Shown here piece by piece: positions 25,789 through 34,645 of a stretch of 36,042 nucleotides of DNA. Where the stretch lies: NCBI GenBank assembly GCA_903871855.1, contig CAIQIK010000046.1, positions 1-36,042 of the forward strand, in the 5' to 3' direction. The stretch comes from an uncultured Caldisericota bacterium (GTDB taxonomy: Bacteria; Caldisericota; Caldisericia; Cryosericales; Cryosericaceae). The notes under the pieces are model-generated. The model did not search any database. It saw nothing but the letters and a program-made list of their open reading frames with translations, and had not been told where the DNA came from. Every line of letters starts with the position of its first letter. The stretch's first letter is position 1. Both the position numbers and the translations under genes were made by a program.

Positions 25789-25816
25789 TTGCAAAGGTTC
25801 CCGCAAATTCTAGAAT
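25789..25816 (+). promoter_or_regulatory. Promoter of the OYE-kor gene group
   Basis: TTGCAA (25789-25794), 16 bases, TAGAAT (25811-25816), with the ATG 48 bases further on. It diverges from pncB. Confidence 0.5.
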
Positions 25817-25864
25817 GGCACCATGTCATGATATGAGTCTCAGGAAACTGTACAGGAGGTGACC

Positions 25865-26872
25865 ATGAAGAACCTCTTCTCTGAACTGGATGTAGCAGGA
25901 GTTCGCCTTGCAAACCGTCTTGTCCTGCCACCCATGGCAACCGAGCAGGCGGAAGCAGAGGGAAATCCGGGTCCCATGGCGGCTGGCCATTACGGATCGC
26001 TGGCTGCCACCGGCGTGGCGCTGGTTGTCGTAGAGCACTCCTATGTCACCCCGGAAGGGCGCGCTTCCCCTGGTCAGATGTCGCTGGCATCGGATGTGCA
26101 CGTGTCCGGACATGCCGCCATCGCCGCGAGGGTCCACGCCGCCGGTGCCCTGTGCGCTGCTCAGATAAGTCATGCCGGGGCAAACCGACGAGCGGGGATG
26201 CCCGGCAGATGTATCGGCCCAACCGCCGTAGAGAATCCGGTTTCACACCTAGTTCCGGAGGAGATGTCGAGCAGCGATATCGTCACAACTATTCGCGCCT
26301 TTGGAGCAGCGGCTGCGCGCGTTCAGAGAGCCGGCTATGATTTCGTCGAGGTCCACTGCGCACACGGCTACCTGCTGGGGGAGTTCCTCAGCCCTCTGAC
26401 TAACCACCGCACGGACGCATATGGCGGAACGCCGGCACGGCGAAGGCGTCTTCTGCTCGAGATCGTCGAAGAAGTCCGGGCGGCCGTGCATGGAGACCTG
26501 CCGCTCATGGTCAGGCTTGGCGTCGCAGACAACCCACCTCTCGTTCAACTGTATGAAGGAGGCCTCACCATGGCCGAAGGTGTCGAAGCCGCGCGCGCAC
26601 TTGAAGACGCGGGCGTCGCCATCCTCGACCTGTCGGCGGGCATCTGCGGAAGCCGTCCTGCCGGGATAACGGGCGAAGCGTACTTCCGGCCGTTCGCCGA
26701 GGCCGTCTCGGCAGCCGTCCACTGCCACGTCGTCTGTACTGGTGGCATTACCCAGCCGCAGACCGCGCAGGAGATCATCCAGAGCGGCGCTGCCGATCTC
26801 GTCGGTGTCGGGCGCGCCATCGCCGCCGACCACGACTGGGTGCGCAAGGCTCGCGAAGCAGCAGGTCTCTAG
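25865..26872 (+). CDS. Old-yellow-enzyme-family NADH:flavin oxidoreductase
   Basis: A 335-residue FMN-binding TIM barrel. Motifs seen are RLVLPPMAT near the N-terminus, AAQISHAGA, YDFVEVHCAHGYLLGEFLSP followed by NHRTDAYGG, and VVCTGGIT near the phosphate site. It lacks the Fe-S and FAD/NAD domains of the long 2,4-dienoyl-CoA reductase type and resembles the short YqjM group. The ATG at 25865 follows CAGGAGGTGACC, an almost perfect anti-SD match. It is 20 bases from korA, so it probably shares the transcript. The substrate is not known. Confidence 0.88.
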   Translation: MKNLFSELDVAGVRLANRLVLPPMATEQAEAEGNPGPMAAGHYGSLAATGVALVVVEHSYVTPEGRASPGQMSLASDVHVSGHAAIAARVHAAGALCAAQISHAGANRRAGMPGRCIGPTAVENPVSHLVPEEMSSSDIVTTIRAFGAAAARVQRAGYDFVEVHCAHGYLLGEFLSPLTNHRTDAYGGTPARRRRLLLEIVEEVRAAVHGDLPLMVRLGVADNPPLVQLYEGGLTMAEGVEAARALEDAGVAILDLSAGICGSRPAGITGEAYFRPFAEAVSAAVHCHVVCTGGITQPQTAQEIIQSGAADLVGVGRAIAADHDWVRKAREAAGL

Positions 26873-26892
26873 GCCATCCCAAAGGAGCCATC

Positions 26893-28575
26893 ATGGATAT
26901 CACCATCACGGTCAGCGGTGAGGCAGGACAGGGGGTCAAGACACTCGGGTCACTCGTCGCACGCGTCCTGTTCGACCGCGGCTACTACGTCGTACAGGAC
27001 GAAAGCTACCACAGCCGCATCCGCGGCGGGCTGGACGCCACGACGATACGAGCTTCCGACGTTCCCCGGCGCGCTGTCCAGCCACTTATCGATCTGTTCG
27101 TCCCACTGGCCTCGTCCGTCCTCCCCTATCATCGTGCCGGAAATGGCCATGAGTCCGAGATCGGACCGTCGACGCAGACACTGTGCGACACAAAATCCGG
27201 CGTCGATCTGCCTGCAGCAACACGCGTCCCCGCAGTCGAACGCGCAACCACCCTGGCGGGCGACGCGCACGCGGCCAACGTTTTCCTGTTCGGAACCATG
27301 TGCCGCATGCTGGGTATTCCCATCGAGGCAGCAACTGCAGTGACACGGAAGGTACTGCCCGCCAAGATCCTGGAGAAGAACCTGCCGGTTCTCGAGGATG
27401 GGTATGCCCAGCCGGTCATGGAAGCGTGGTCGCTGCCGCCACGGAAGCTGAGCCACCACGTCCTTGCCAACGCGAGCCAGTCGATCGGTGCCGCAGCCAT
27501 CGTCGCTGGCGTCAGGTTTTACTCCGGCTATCCGATGACACCCGGCTCGGGCATCATGAACTACCTTGCGGCACATGCAGAGCAGTACGGTATCGTTGTT
27601 GAGCAGGCCGAAGACGAGATCGCCGCGGCGAACATGGCCGTGGGTGCCAGCTATGCAGGCGTGCGCCAGATGGTTTCGACGTCCGGCGGCGGTTTCGCCC
27701 TTATGGTCGAAGCACTGTCTCTGGCCGGCATGACGGAGACACCCATCGTCATCGTTGACGCTCAACGCCCTGCGCCCGCCACCGGACTGCCGACACGCAC
27801 CGAACAAGGCGACCTCTGGTACGTTCTGCATGCCGGGCATGGTGATTTTGTGCGCTACCTCAGCGCGCCGCGCACGGCAGAAGACGCCTTCACGCTCACC
27901 CTGAAAGCATATGAGCTGTCGTCGAAGTACCAGGTCCCCGCTGTCATCCTGTCCGACCAGCAACTCGCGGACACGCTTGTGACGGTGCCACGCTGGGACC
28001 TCGGCGAGGTCCATCTGGACCAGCATCTTGCCGAACCGGCCTCATACAAGGAACCGTACCAGCGGTATGCACTGACTCCATCCGGCGTGTCGCCACGTCT
28101 CGTTCCCCTGCAGACCGACTGGCCGGTGATCGTCGACAGCGACGAACACGACGAGACCGGCCATCTAACCGAAGATCTGGACAACCGGGAGCGCATGGTA
28201 AACAAACGCATTCGCAGGCAGCAGGACCTGCTGAGCAACATGGGGGAACCACTCGTCTTGGGCAACGGTTCAACCCTGCTGGTCGGATGGGGCTCGAGTT
28301 TTGGAGCACTGGAAGAGCTCGTCCTGGACCACCCGGTAAACCTCCGGCTTGTTCATTTCAACGAGATCTGGCCCCTGAGAACCGAGCGGCTTCTGGCCGA
28401 GATGGAACACGCCCGGCTGGTCGTCGCTGTCGAAGGCAATGCGACCGCCCAGTTCGCACAGCTGATTGCACGTGAGACAGGAAAGCGCATCGAGCGATCC
28501 ATCCTGCGATACGACGGGCGACCCCTGAGCGCCACATACGTCGAGAGCAAGCTGCATGGCCTGGAGGTGATCTGA
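26893..28575 (+). CDS. korA: 2-oxoacid:acceptor oxidoreductase, fused gamma-alpha subunit
   Basis: A 560-residue subunit with a gamma domain (about 1-180, starting ITVSGEAGQGVKTLGSLVA) fused to the alpha/pyrimidine-binding domain (about 195-550). The alpha motif is YSGYPMTPGSGIMNY, with VEQAEDEIAAANMAVGASY next. Such enzymes convert 2-oxoacids to acyl-CoA and reduce ferredoxin, or run in reverse to fix CO2. The substrate (2-oxoglutarate, pyruvate or branched-chain acid) cannot be set from sequence alone. The symbol korA is by family likeness. The ATG follows AAAGGAG, and the stop is one base from korB. Confidence 0.85.
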   Translation: MDITITVSGEAGQGVKTLGSLVARVLFDRGYYVVQDESYHSRIRGGLDATTIRASDVPRRAVQPLIDLFVPLASSVLPYHRAGNGHESEIGPSTQTLCDTKSGVDLPAATRVPAVERATTLAGDAHAANVFLFGTMCRMLGIPIEAATAVTRKVLPAKILEKNLPVLEDGYAQPVMEAWSLPPRKLSHHVLANASQSIGAAAIVAGVRFYSGYPMTPGSGIMNYLAAHAEQYGIVVEQAEDEIAAANMAVGASYAGVRQMVSTSGGGFALMVEALSLAGMTETPIVIVDAQRPAPATGLPTRTEQGDLWYVLHAGHGDFVRYLSAPRTAEDAFTLTLKAYELSSKYQVPAVILSDQQLADTLVTVPRWDLGEVHLDQHLAEPASYKEPYQRYALTPSGVSPRLVPLQTDWPVIVDSDEHDETGHLTEDLDNRERMVNKRIRRQQDLLSNMGEPLVLGNGSTLLVGWGSSFGALEELVLDHPVNLRLVHFNEIWPLRTERLLAEMEHARLVVAVEGNATAQFAQLIARETGKRIERSILRYDGRPLSATYVESKLHGLEVI

Positions 28576-28576
28576 T

Positions 28577-29425
28577 ATGTGGAAGAATGGTATGGACATC
28601 GCGTGGTGCCCAGGTTGCGGCAACTTTGCTCTGCTGGATGCGGTAAATCGCCTCCTCGAGACGAGTGACATCCCACGCAACCGCTTCCTGTACGTCTCCG
28701 GCATCGGCCAGGCGGCCAAACTGCCCCACTACCTCAAAGGTGTCAACGTCCTCAATGGCCTGCATGGGCGGGCCTTGCCTGCCGCCCAGGCCGCGAAGAT
28801 CGCAAACGGCGACCTGACCGTCGTGGTCCACTCGGGCGATGGTTGTACTTATGGCGAGGGAGGCAACCACCTGCTGGCTGCGATGAGGCGCAACGTCGAC
28901 CTCACAATGATCGTCCACGACAACCAGGTCTACGGTCTCACTAAGGGGCAGGCGTCGCCGACGACCTCCATGGGCACGACAACCGTCGCCCAGACGTTAG
29001 GCGTCATGCTGGAGCCCCTCAGTCCACTGGCCACTGCGGTGGCATTGGATTGCTCCTTTGTTGCACGGACGTTCGTGGGAGACCCCGAACATATGGTCGC
29101 CACCATGCGCGCCGCCATACGACACCACGGGTTCGCCCTCGTCGACGTACTACAGCAGTGTGTAACCTTCAACAAGGTCAACACGTTTGGCTGGTACAAG
29201 CAACGCGTTCAGAAGCTTCCTGATGACTACGATCCAACGGATCGCCAGGCCGCCTTTGCCAAAGCCCTGGAATGGGGGGATCACATCCCGATCGGCGTCC
29301 TGTATGTCCATGAGCGGTCCACCTACAGCGATCTGCACCCCGCGCTGCATGACAAGCCGGCACTGTGGCAGAGCTGGACGACCGACATGGCACCGTATAA
29401 TGCTCTGCTGGACGAGATGGCATAG
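28577..29425 (+). CDS. korB: 2-oxoacid:acceptor oxidoreductase, beta subunit
   Basis: A 282-residue thiamine-diphosphate-binding subunit. Cluster ligands include WCPGCGNF near the N-terminus and LQQCVTFNK near 195. The TPP/Mg motif is HSGDGCTYGEGGNHLLAAM, where many relatives have Asp in place of that Cys. GIGQAAKLPHYLKG and VYGLTKGQASPTTS are typical of the two-subunit ferredoxin-linked enzymes. GGAGGTGATC lies just before the ATG and overlaps the end of korA, so expression is coupled. No ferredoxin-like delta subunit lies next to it. Confidence 0.88.
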   Translation: MWKNGMDIAWCPGCGNFALLDAVNRLLETSDIPRNRFLYVSGIGQAAKLPHYLKGVNVLNGLHGRALPAAQAAKIANGDLTVVVHSGDGCTYGEGGNHLLAAMRRNVDLTMIVHDNQVYGLTKGQASPTTSMGTTTVAQTLGVMLEPLSPLATAVALDCSFVARTFVGDPEHMVATMRAAIRHHGFALVDVLQQCVTFNKVNTFGWYKQRVQKLPDDYDPTDRQAAFAKALEWGDHIPIGVLYVHERSTYSDLHPALHDKPALWQSWTTDMAPYNALLDEMA

Positions 29426-29435
29426 GGACCCTGGC

Positions 29436-30191
29436 ATGCAGACACTCAAGCGCATCCTGGTGACACTGTTGCTCGTCACGGGTGTGGCCGTGGGCGGATT
29501 TGTCGCTTGGGCGAACACGCCTGCAAAACCATCAGCCGAGGCCTATGCTGCCATGAAGAGCACCGATGACGTCAAGGTCTCCCTCGATGCGTCCGGCCGT
29601 CTGCTGTTCGAGCCGATCGGGGCACCGAACGGGATCGGCTTTATTTTGTACCCGGAAGCGCGCGTTGACCCGCGTGCCTATGCCCCGCTTGCTCGCGGCA
29701 TCGCCGCACGCGGTACTGTCGTCGTCATCACGCCAATGGTGTTCAATCTTGCTATTCTCTCTCCAGAACGAGCGCAGGACATCGTCGACACCTACCAGGG
29801 GATTCGTGCATGGGTAATCGGAGGCCATTCAATGGGCGGCTCCATGGCAGCACACTTCGCCCGGCTGCACACCAAGGAGATCAAGGGACTCGTCTTGTGG
29901 GCATCCTTCCCAGCGAGGAGCGACGACCTGTCTCAGTCTGCTATCCCCGTCCTGTCGGTCAGCGCATCCAGAGACGGATTGGCGACTCCCGCCAAGGTCA
30001 TGGCAGCGCGGTTGCTCTTGCCCCCAACGACAACGTACCAATCCGTCGAGGGCGGCAATCATGCACAGTTCGGCTCATACGGAGCACAGATGGGTGACCA
30101 CGCAGCTACCATCGATGCCGCCGAACAGTGGCGCCTGGTCGTCCAGGCGACGGCCGACTTCCTTGCTCAGCTGGCAAAACAGCTGCAATAA
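29436..30191 (+). CDS. Exported or membrane-anchored alpha/beta hydrolase
   Basis: A 251-residue protein with an N-terminal hydrophobic segment (about 6-26, signal peptide or anchor). The nucleophile elbow is GGHSMGGS (Ser132). Asp in SASRDGLAT and His in GGNHAQFG complete the triad. The substrate is unknown. The ATG at 29436 is chosen since it starts the hydrophobic segment; the same frame is open far upstream but overlaps korB. The ribosome-binding site (AGGGA) is weak, so it likely relies on korB read-through. Confidence 0.82.
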   Translation: MQTLKRILVTLLLVTGVAVGGFVAWANTPAKPSAEAYAAMKSTDDVKVSLDASGRLLFEPIGAPNGIGFILYPEARVDPRAYAPLARGIAARGTVVVITPMVFNLAILSPERAQDIVDTYQGIRAWVIGGHSMGGSMAAHFARLHTKEIKGLVLWASFPARSDDLSQSAIPVLSVSASRDGLATPAKVMAARLLLPPTTTYQSVEGGNHAQFGSYGAQMGDHAATIDAAEQWRLVVQATADFLAQLAKQLQ

Positions 30192-30251
30192 AACGCTTCG
30201 TACGCGCTCTTGCACTCGCCCTCGTTGCCCTGCTCGCCCTGCTGACGGCGG

Positions 30252-31388
30252 TCAGTGCCCGCGGAGAAGCTCACTGATCGAGACAAAGCTGTAGCCCTGA
30301 CGCGCCAGCTCCGGAAGAATCACCTTCATGGCATCAAACGTCGCCATGCTGTTGGCGTGACCCACGAAAATGACGCCTGGGCTGATGAACCGCCGGACCG
30401 TCGCGACACTGAGCGCAGCCGACCGCTCAGGCCCTGTATCCTCGATGGTCCACATCGCACCAATGGTCAAGTATCCCTGGTCGGTCACGATGCGCATAAA
30501 ATGACTATCTTCGGCGAAATAGGGAAAGCGGAAGTACGGCCGAGTGGTCAACCCCATACCGTTCAGAACCTGTTCACATGCCTGGATCTGCTTGATGAGC
30601 GTGGCATCGGTGATGTTCGTTGCGGCCGGATGACTCAGGGTGTGGTTGCCGATGTCGTCTCCAAGCCGCACCATCGTTCGTATGGCATCGGGATGCATGC
30701 GGACATTCGTGCCGATGACGAAGAAGGTACAGTGGCCATTGTACGTGTCGAACAGTTCGGCGATGCGAACTGCCGCCACGGCATCCCAGTTGTCATCAAA
30801 GGTGAATGCCACGACCTTGCGGGTCGTCGCGACACGTTTCACGTTGGTGTGAGTCAGATCGACCGTCTCGAGCTGAGTCAGCTGGCCCTGGCGAAGCCAT
30901 GGTTCCTTCTGCCACTTCGTCGAGTAGGCGACAATCATGTCCCCAGTCGAGGCCTGCTTCCCCACAAAGGCTCCCATCGGTTCCATCAGCTCCCGCAGTG
31001 GAATGTACAGCTGACCTCCCGACAGGACCGGCGCAACGCCCCAGGGAAAGTCGAGGAGGTCGAGATGGTACGTGGCCGACATCCCCTTCCAGACGGCGTG
31101 CCGCGATCCGATCGTCAGAGCGGAGCCAGCGGGGGAGACCGCGTAGATGGCACCCCATGCCTGATGCAGGATACTGAGGGGAACCAGGATGGTGTCACCG
31201 ATGCGCTCCGCCTTGGTGGACAGCTTCGAGCCGTTCAGCGAGATGGCAAGATTGGTGTCTACGGTCAGCAGGCGGAACCATGACGTCGTATCGACCGCCT
31301 GAGCAGAAGGTACAGAAAGCAGAGCCACTTCAGCACAGCAGTATACGAGGAGCACAATCACAAACCACCGCAACTTCCTGCTGTTCAT
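30252..31388 (-). CDS. Exported CuAO_N1-polysaccharide deacetylase
   Basis: A 378-residue exported protein with a signal peptide (to about 31), a CuAO_N1-like domain (about 40-160, with RIGDTILVPLSIL and LYIPLREL) and a NodB deacetylase domain (about 190-370). The metal-binding motifs are AFTFDDNWD (Asp-Asp) and GNHTLSHPA (His-x3-His), and RFPYF is the third motif. It would remove acetyl groups from a wall or surface glycan. The ATG at 31388 follows GAGGTGG. It converges with the hydrolase gene 60 bp away. Confidence 0.88.
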   Translation of the reverse strand: MNSRKLRWFVIVLLVYCCAEVALLSVPSAQAVDTTSWFRLLTVDTNLAISLNGSKLSTKAERIGDTILVPLSILHQAWGAIYAVSPAGSALTIGSRHAVWKGMSATYHLDLLDFPWGVAPVLSGGQLYIPLRELMEPMGAFVGKQASTGDMIVAYSTKWQKEPWLRQGQLTQLETVDLTHTNVKRVATTRKVVAFTFDDNWDAVAAVRIAELFDTYNGHCTFFVIGTNVRMHPDAIRTMVRLGDDIGNHTLSHPAATNITDATLIKQIQACEQVLNGMGLTTRPYFRFPYFAEDSHFMRIVTDQGYLTIGAMWTIEDTGPERSAALSVATVRRFISPGVIFVGHANSMATFDAMKVILPELARQGYSFVSISELLRGH

Positions 31389-31422
31389 CGCCACCTCTTC
31401 AGCCCTGCCACCCCTTCCCGCG

Positions 31423-31450
31423 AGTATAGCGGAGGATGCCGGTTCAGCAA
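31423..31450 (-). promoter_or_regulatory. Promoter of the polysaccharide deacetylase
   Basis: On the minus strand TTGCTG (31445-31450), 16 bases, then TATACT (31423-31428), about 35 bases before the ATG. Confidence 0.5.
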
Positions 31451-31451
31451 C

Positions 31452-31484
31452 CAGGCCCTGCTCGGGACCTTCCGGCGGGGCCTG
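31452..31484 (-). terminator. Inverted repeat between comM and the deacetylase
   Basis: CAGGCCC (31452-31458) and GGGCCTG (31478-31484) can pair around a 19-base loop, 41 bases after the comM stop. There is no T-run, so a terminator role is only possible. Confidence 0.3.
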
Positions 31485-31524
31485 TACCTTTGAGACGAGC
31501 AGTACTGCTTTCAGGTTCCCGGGT

Positions 31525-33051
31525 TCAGGCGTCCCAAGCCGCTCCCGCGGACCTGTACTGCAGCGCCTCGCTGATGTGTTCCGCGCGGACCTGCTGTGCT
31601 CCATCCAGGTCGGCAATCGTGCGGGCCACCCTGAGGACCTTGTCATACCCACGTCCGCTGAGGCTGAACCGCGTGACGGCCATGGTAAGGAACGCCTGCG
31701 CATCACGGTCCAGCGTGACGAGCTTGCGCACCTGTGGACCGGAAAGATCGGCGTTGGCACGAAGGCCGCGCTCTGCGAGGACAATTCTCGCACGCTCCCG
31801 GGCAATCGTGACACGCTCACGGATTGCAGCTGACGTCTCGCCTGCCCGCAACTCACTCAGCTCCGACGCCTGCAGACGCGGAACGGAGAGGACCATATCG
31901 AAGCGGTCCAGGAGGGGACCGCTGATCCGACTGCGATACCGTCTGACATCAGAGGCTGAACAGGTGCAGGGGTGAGTGGTATCTCCGTACCAGCCGCACG
32001 GACATGGGTTCATCGCTGCGACGAGCAGAAAGTGGGCGGGGTACGTCAACGTCTGACGTACGCGTGAAATGGTGACCGTACCACTCTCGAGGGGCTGACG
32101 CAGGACCTCCAGGACATCCCGGTGGAACTCGGGCAGTTCGTCCATGAACAGGACACCCCGGTCGGCGAGCGAGATCTCACCCGGGCGCGCCGTGGCTCCT
32201 CCGCCGATGACAGCAATGCTGGAAGCCGTGTGGTGAGGGTGGCGGAACGGGCGCTGTTCTACCATGGACTGTCCATCCATCAGCAGGTCGGCGGCACTGT
32301 AGACAGTGGTGACCTCCAGAACCTCCTCGCGCATCATCGGTGGCATGATACCCGGCAGCCGTTCCGCAAGCATCGTCTTGCCCGACCCGGGCGAACCGGT
32401 CAACAGGATGTTGTGTCCACCGGCAGCGGCAATCTCCATGGCCCTCTTGGCCGTCGCCTGACCCTTGATGTCCGCAAAATCCAGCGGTGAATCGGCCGCC
32501 CCCGAGGGCGGATCGTAGGCCGGAACGACTTGGATCATGGGTCCCTCGACAATGGCCAGCACCACTTCGCTGAGGCTGACAGTGGGCAGCAGGCGCGTTC
32601 CCTCGAGGAGGGCAAGCTCACCTACGTTTTGGCGTGGCACGACATAGGTGTGCGTCCCATCGGCAGCAGCAAGACCGGCAACAGCAGGCAGGACCCCATG
32701 GATAGGCCGCAACGTTCCTTCGAGCGAGAGTTCACCGAGGAAGACATAGTCTTCGAGCGGAGCATCGAGCTGGCCGGACGCCTTGAGGATGCCCACAGCG
32801 ACGGGGAGGTCGAAAAACGCGCCTTCCTTGCGAAGATCGGCCGGAGCGAGGTTTACGGTGATGCGGTGAGCAGGAAAGTGGAAACCGGCATTCCGGACGG
32901 CACTCTTGACGCGCTCGCGAGCCTCCTGAACGGTTGCGTCCGGGAGGCCGACGATGGTGAACATGGGCAGGCCGTCGGTAATGTCGACCTCGACCTGCAC
33001 GGGATGGGCCGTCAAGCCGACGACACTAACACTCGCTACTGTTGCGTACAT
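31525..33051 (-). CDS. comM: ComM/YifB-type AAA+ ATPase (Mg-chelatase-like)
   Basis: A 508-residue protein, the same length as known ComM proteins. It has an N-terminal Lon-like fold (about 1-165, with GLPDATVQEARERVKSA), Walker A LLTGSPGSGKTM (about 215), Walker B GVLFMDELPEF, and the Cys-rich insert MNPCPCGWYGD. ComM is a branch-migration helicase for integrating transformed DNA in naturally competent bacteria; other hosts carry it with no proven competence. The ATG at 33051 overlaps the end of the Nudix gene by 26 bases and lacks a good ribosome-binding site, so translation is probably coupled. Confidence 0.92.
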   Translation of the reverse strand: MYATVASVSVVGLTAHPVQVEVDITDGLPMFTIVGLPDATVQEARERVKSAVRNAGFHFPAHRITVNLAPADLRKEGAFFDLPVAVGILKASGQLDAPLEDYVFLGELSLEGTLRPIHGVLPAVAGLAAADGTHTYVVPRQNVGELALLEGTRLLPTVSLSEVVLAIVEGPMIQVVPAYDPPSGAADSPLDFADIKGQATAKRAMEIAAAGGHNILLTGSPGSGKTMLAERLPGIMPPMMREEVLEVTTVYSAADLLMDGQSMVEQRPFRHPHHTASSIAVIGGGATARPGEISLADRGVLFMDELPEFHRDVLEVLRQPLESGTVTISRVRQTLTYPAHFLLVAAMNPCPCGWYGDTTHPCTCSASDVRRYRSRISGPLLDRFDMVLSVPRLQASELSELRAGETSAAIRERVTIARERARIVLAERGLRANADLSGPQVRKLVTLDRDAQAFLTMAVTRFSLSGRGYDKVLRVARTIADLDGAQQVRAEHISEALQYRSAGAAWDA

Positions 33052-33469
33052 CGCTTTGGCGCCGTTCGAGAACAGTCTTCAGGTTCGCGACATCATTGGG
33101 AAAGCTAAGCATGCGCACGGCTTCCGCTGCCCCGAAAAAACCTCCCCCTCTGAGCTCGCGGTTGACGGTCACCTGTGTATCCGTAGTCTCCATCTCAAAC
33201 CAGTATACGATCTTCCGATGAACCGCTTTGTCCATATAGGAGTAGAAATGAAACGACGACAAGCCTGCCTTTCCCACGATGAGGGCGTGCAGTCCAGACT
33301 CCTCGAGGACCTCCCGGAGGGCCGCCTGCTCGTGACTTTCTCCGAGTTCGACATGCCCCTTTGGGAAGACCCACACTCCCTTCAGGTTTCTGAGAACGAG
33401 CACCTTCTCACCGTTGAAAACGATGCCTCCAGCGGTGATCTCGGTGACCTCGCCCTTCTTCCGGGTCAC
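33026..33469 (-). CDS. Nudix hydrolase
   Basis: A 147-residue protein with a full Nudix box at residues 38-60 (GHVELGESHEQAALREVLEE then SGL), matching Gx5Ex7REUxEExGU. The single domain and VWVFPKGHVE stretch resemble Ap4A/diadenosine-polyphosphate or MutT-like enzymes; the substrate is not set. It starts at a GTG (33469) with a weak ACAGG ahead, 17 bases after the bpsA stop, and overlaps comM at its end. Confidence 0.88.
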   Translation of the reverse strand: MTRKKGEVTEITAGGIVFNGEKVLVLRNLKGVWVFPKGHVELGESHEQAALREVLEESGLHALIVGKAGLSSFHFYSYMDKAVHRKIVYWFEMETTDTQVTVNRELRGGGFFGAAEAVRMLSFPNDVANLKTVLERRQSDVRNSSEC

Positions 33470-33486
33470 GCCTGTTCAGTCTGCCG

Positions 33487-34518
33487 TCAGGGCAGAGCTA
33501 CAAACGTGTCCTCGTCGAAATAGAGCTCGCGCGCCCATTCCACACGCTCGGTAATGAGGGGACGCGGCTTCTTGACCGCCTCGACACGGAAGAAGGTCGA
33601 CCGGTACCAGGCAAAGTTGGGTGCCTTGAGGGCAAAGGGAGACTCGGTGACGATACGAAACCCTTTCTCGACGATGCGCTCACCGGTCAGAAGATAGTTG
33701 TTGAAGTCACGGAGGATGTCCGTGATGACCAGGTTCATGCGGAGGAGGTCCTTCTCGACACCCATCCACTTGGCCAGACCCGACTCAAAGTGCGAGATGC
33801 CGAAGTAACCCGCGCAGCTCTTGCCTCTGAGAGCCTCACAACAGCGCGAGTAGAAAAGCTTCATACCTTCGACCGTTTCGACCGGGTCAGTGATGAAGAC
33901 GTCGAACTTGCCCCTCAGTTCCTCGGGGACGGGATCGCGGGCATCATAGTCATAAACCTCGACGTTGGTCCAGCCCTTCTCCTTGATGACCTTGCGGATG
34001 AACTTGTTGACGCGCTTGTCGATCTCCACGACGGTGATGCGCCTGCACTTGCCGGTCAGGGCAAGGCCGACGCTGAGAATGTCGTCGTCGCCGAGGATGA
34101 AGATGTTCTTGTTCTCGAGGTCGCCGCGCTCGTAGATATAGGCGATGCGGTCGAGGTTCTTCTCCAGTGGTACGACGCCCTGGTCGAACTCTGCGGTGAC
34201 CTCCGGGCGCCCCTTCGCCAGTGCCTCATACTCCGGCATGATGTCCTTGAGCCAGCCGCGCGGCTTGACGCCGGTGGCGTTGCAGGTCGGGCACATCATG
34301 GGCTCTTCCTTCTCGAGGCCATTCGTACGGGCGTACTCCTTGCCGTCTCTGGTCACGGCGATGAGGTCGCCCTTTGCATCAACGTATCCCTTGCTCTTGA
34401 GCGTCTTGAGTGCGTCGATGTAGCCGCGGATGGCGTCGTCCTGCTTCCCCACCAGTTGCCAGAAACTGAGGGGCTGTCTCATCAGCGCCCGCAGCAGCTT
34501 CGCCTGTGTCCTGTCCAT
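33487..34518 (-). CDS. bpsA: N4-bis(aminopropyl)spermidine synthase BpsA
   Basis: A 343-residue branched-chain polyamine synthase (DUF43 family). It has an N-terminal winged-helix-like part (about 1-70), a CPTC zinc-type pair (Cys76, Cys79), and a Rossmann-like aminopropyltransferase core with GDDD (143-146), followed by VVEIDKRVN and FVITDPVETVEG-like segments (FDVFITDPVET). The GDDD motif holds the catalytic Asp in the Thermococcus enzyme. The enzyme adds two aminopropyl groups to spermidine; branched polyamines protect nucleic acids at high temperature. The ATG follows GGAGGT. Confidence 0.92.
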   Translation of the reverse strand: MDRTQAKLLRALMRQPLSFWQLVGKQDDAIRGYIDALKTLKSKGYVDAKGDLIAVTRDGKEYARTNGLEKEEPMMCPTCNATGVKPRGWLKDIMPEYEALAKGRPEVTAEFDQGVVPLEKNLDRIAYIYERGDLENKNIFILGDDDILSVGLALTGKCRRITVVEIDKRVNKFIRKVIKEKGWTNVEVYDYDARDPVPEELRGKFDVFITDPVETVEGMKLFYSRCCEALRGKSCAGYFGISHFESGLAKWMGVEKDLLRMNLVITDILRDFNNYLLTGERIVEKGFRIVTESPFALKAPNFAWYRSTFFRVEAVKKPRPLITERVEWARELYFDEDTFVALP

Positions 34519-34546
34519 ATGTACCTCCAGAGGTAGAAATCATCCA

Positions 34547-34575
34547 ATTATACGCGACCGTCACGTACAATGCAA
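34547..34575 (-). promoter_or_regulatory. Promoter of the bpsA-nudix-comM group
   Basis: On the minus strand TTGCAT (34570-34575), exactly 17 bases, then the consensus TATAAT (34547-34552), 29 bases before the bpsA ATG. This is the best promoter seen in the window. Confidence 0.7.
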
Positions 34576-34615
34576 TAAAGCATCGACTCATCAATAATGT
34601 ACGTGAAATGTCTCC

Positions 34616-34631
34616 GTAAACTCATGAGAGA
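34616..34631. repeat. Left terminal inverted repeat of the DDE insertion sequence, cut off
   Basis: GTAAACTCATGAGAGA lies 40 bp upstream of the bpsA -35 box. With the AT that follows the IS110 right junction (35926-35927) it matches the right end (1286-1303, reverse) at 16 of 18 bases. The IS110-type element starts just after it. Confidence 0.62.
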
Positions 34632-34645
34632 TACTACGATCCGCG

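Noticed and set aside
28577-29425. Missing cluster Cys in korB as a sign of a broken enzyme
   Set aside because: The GIGQAAKLPHYLKG form is, as far as I recall, normal in a known subgroup of ferredoxin-linked beta subunits, so it is not evidence of decay.
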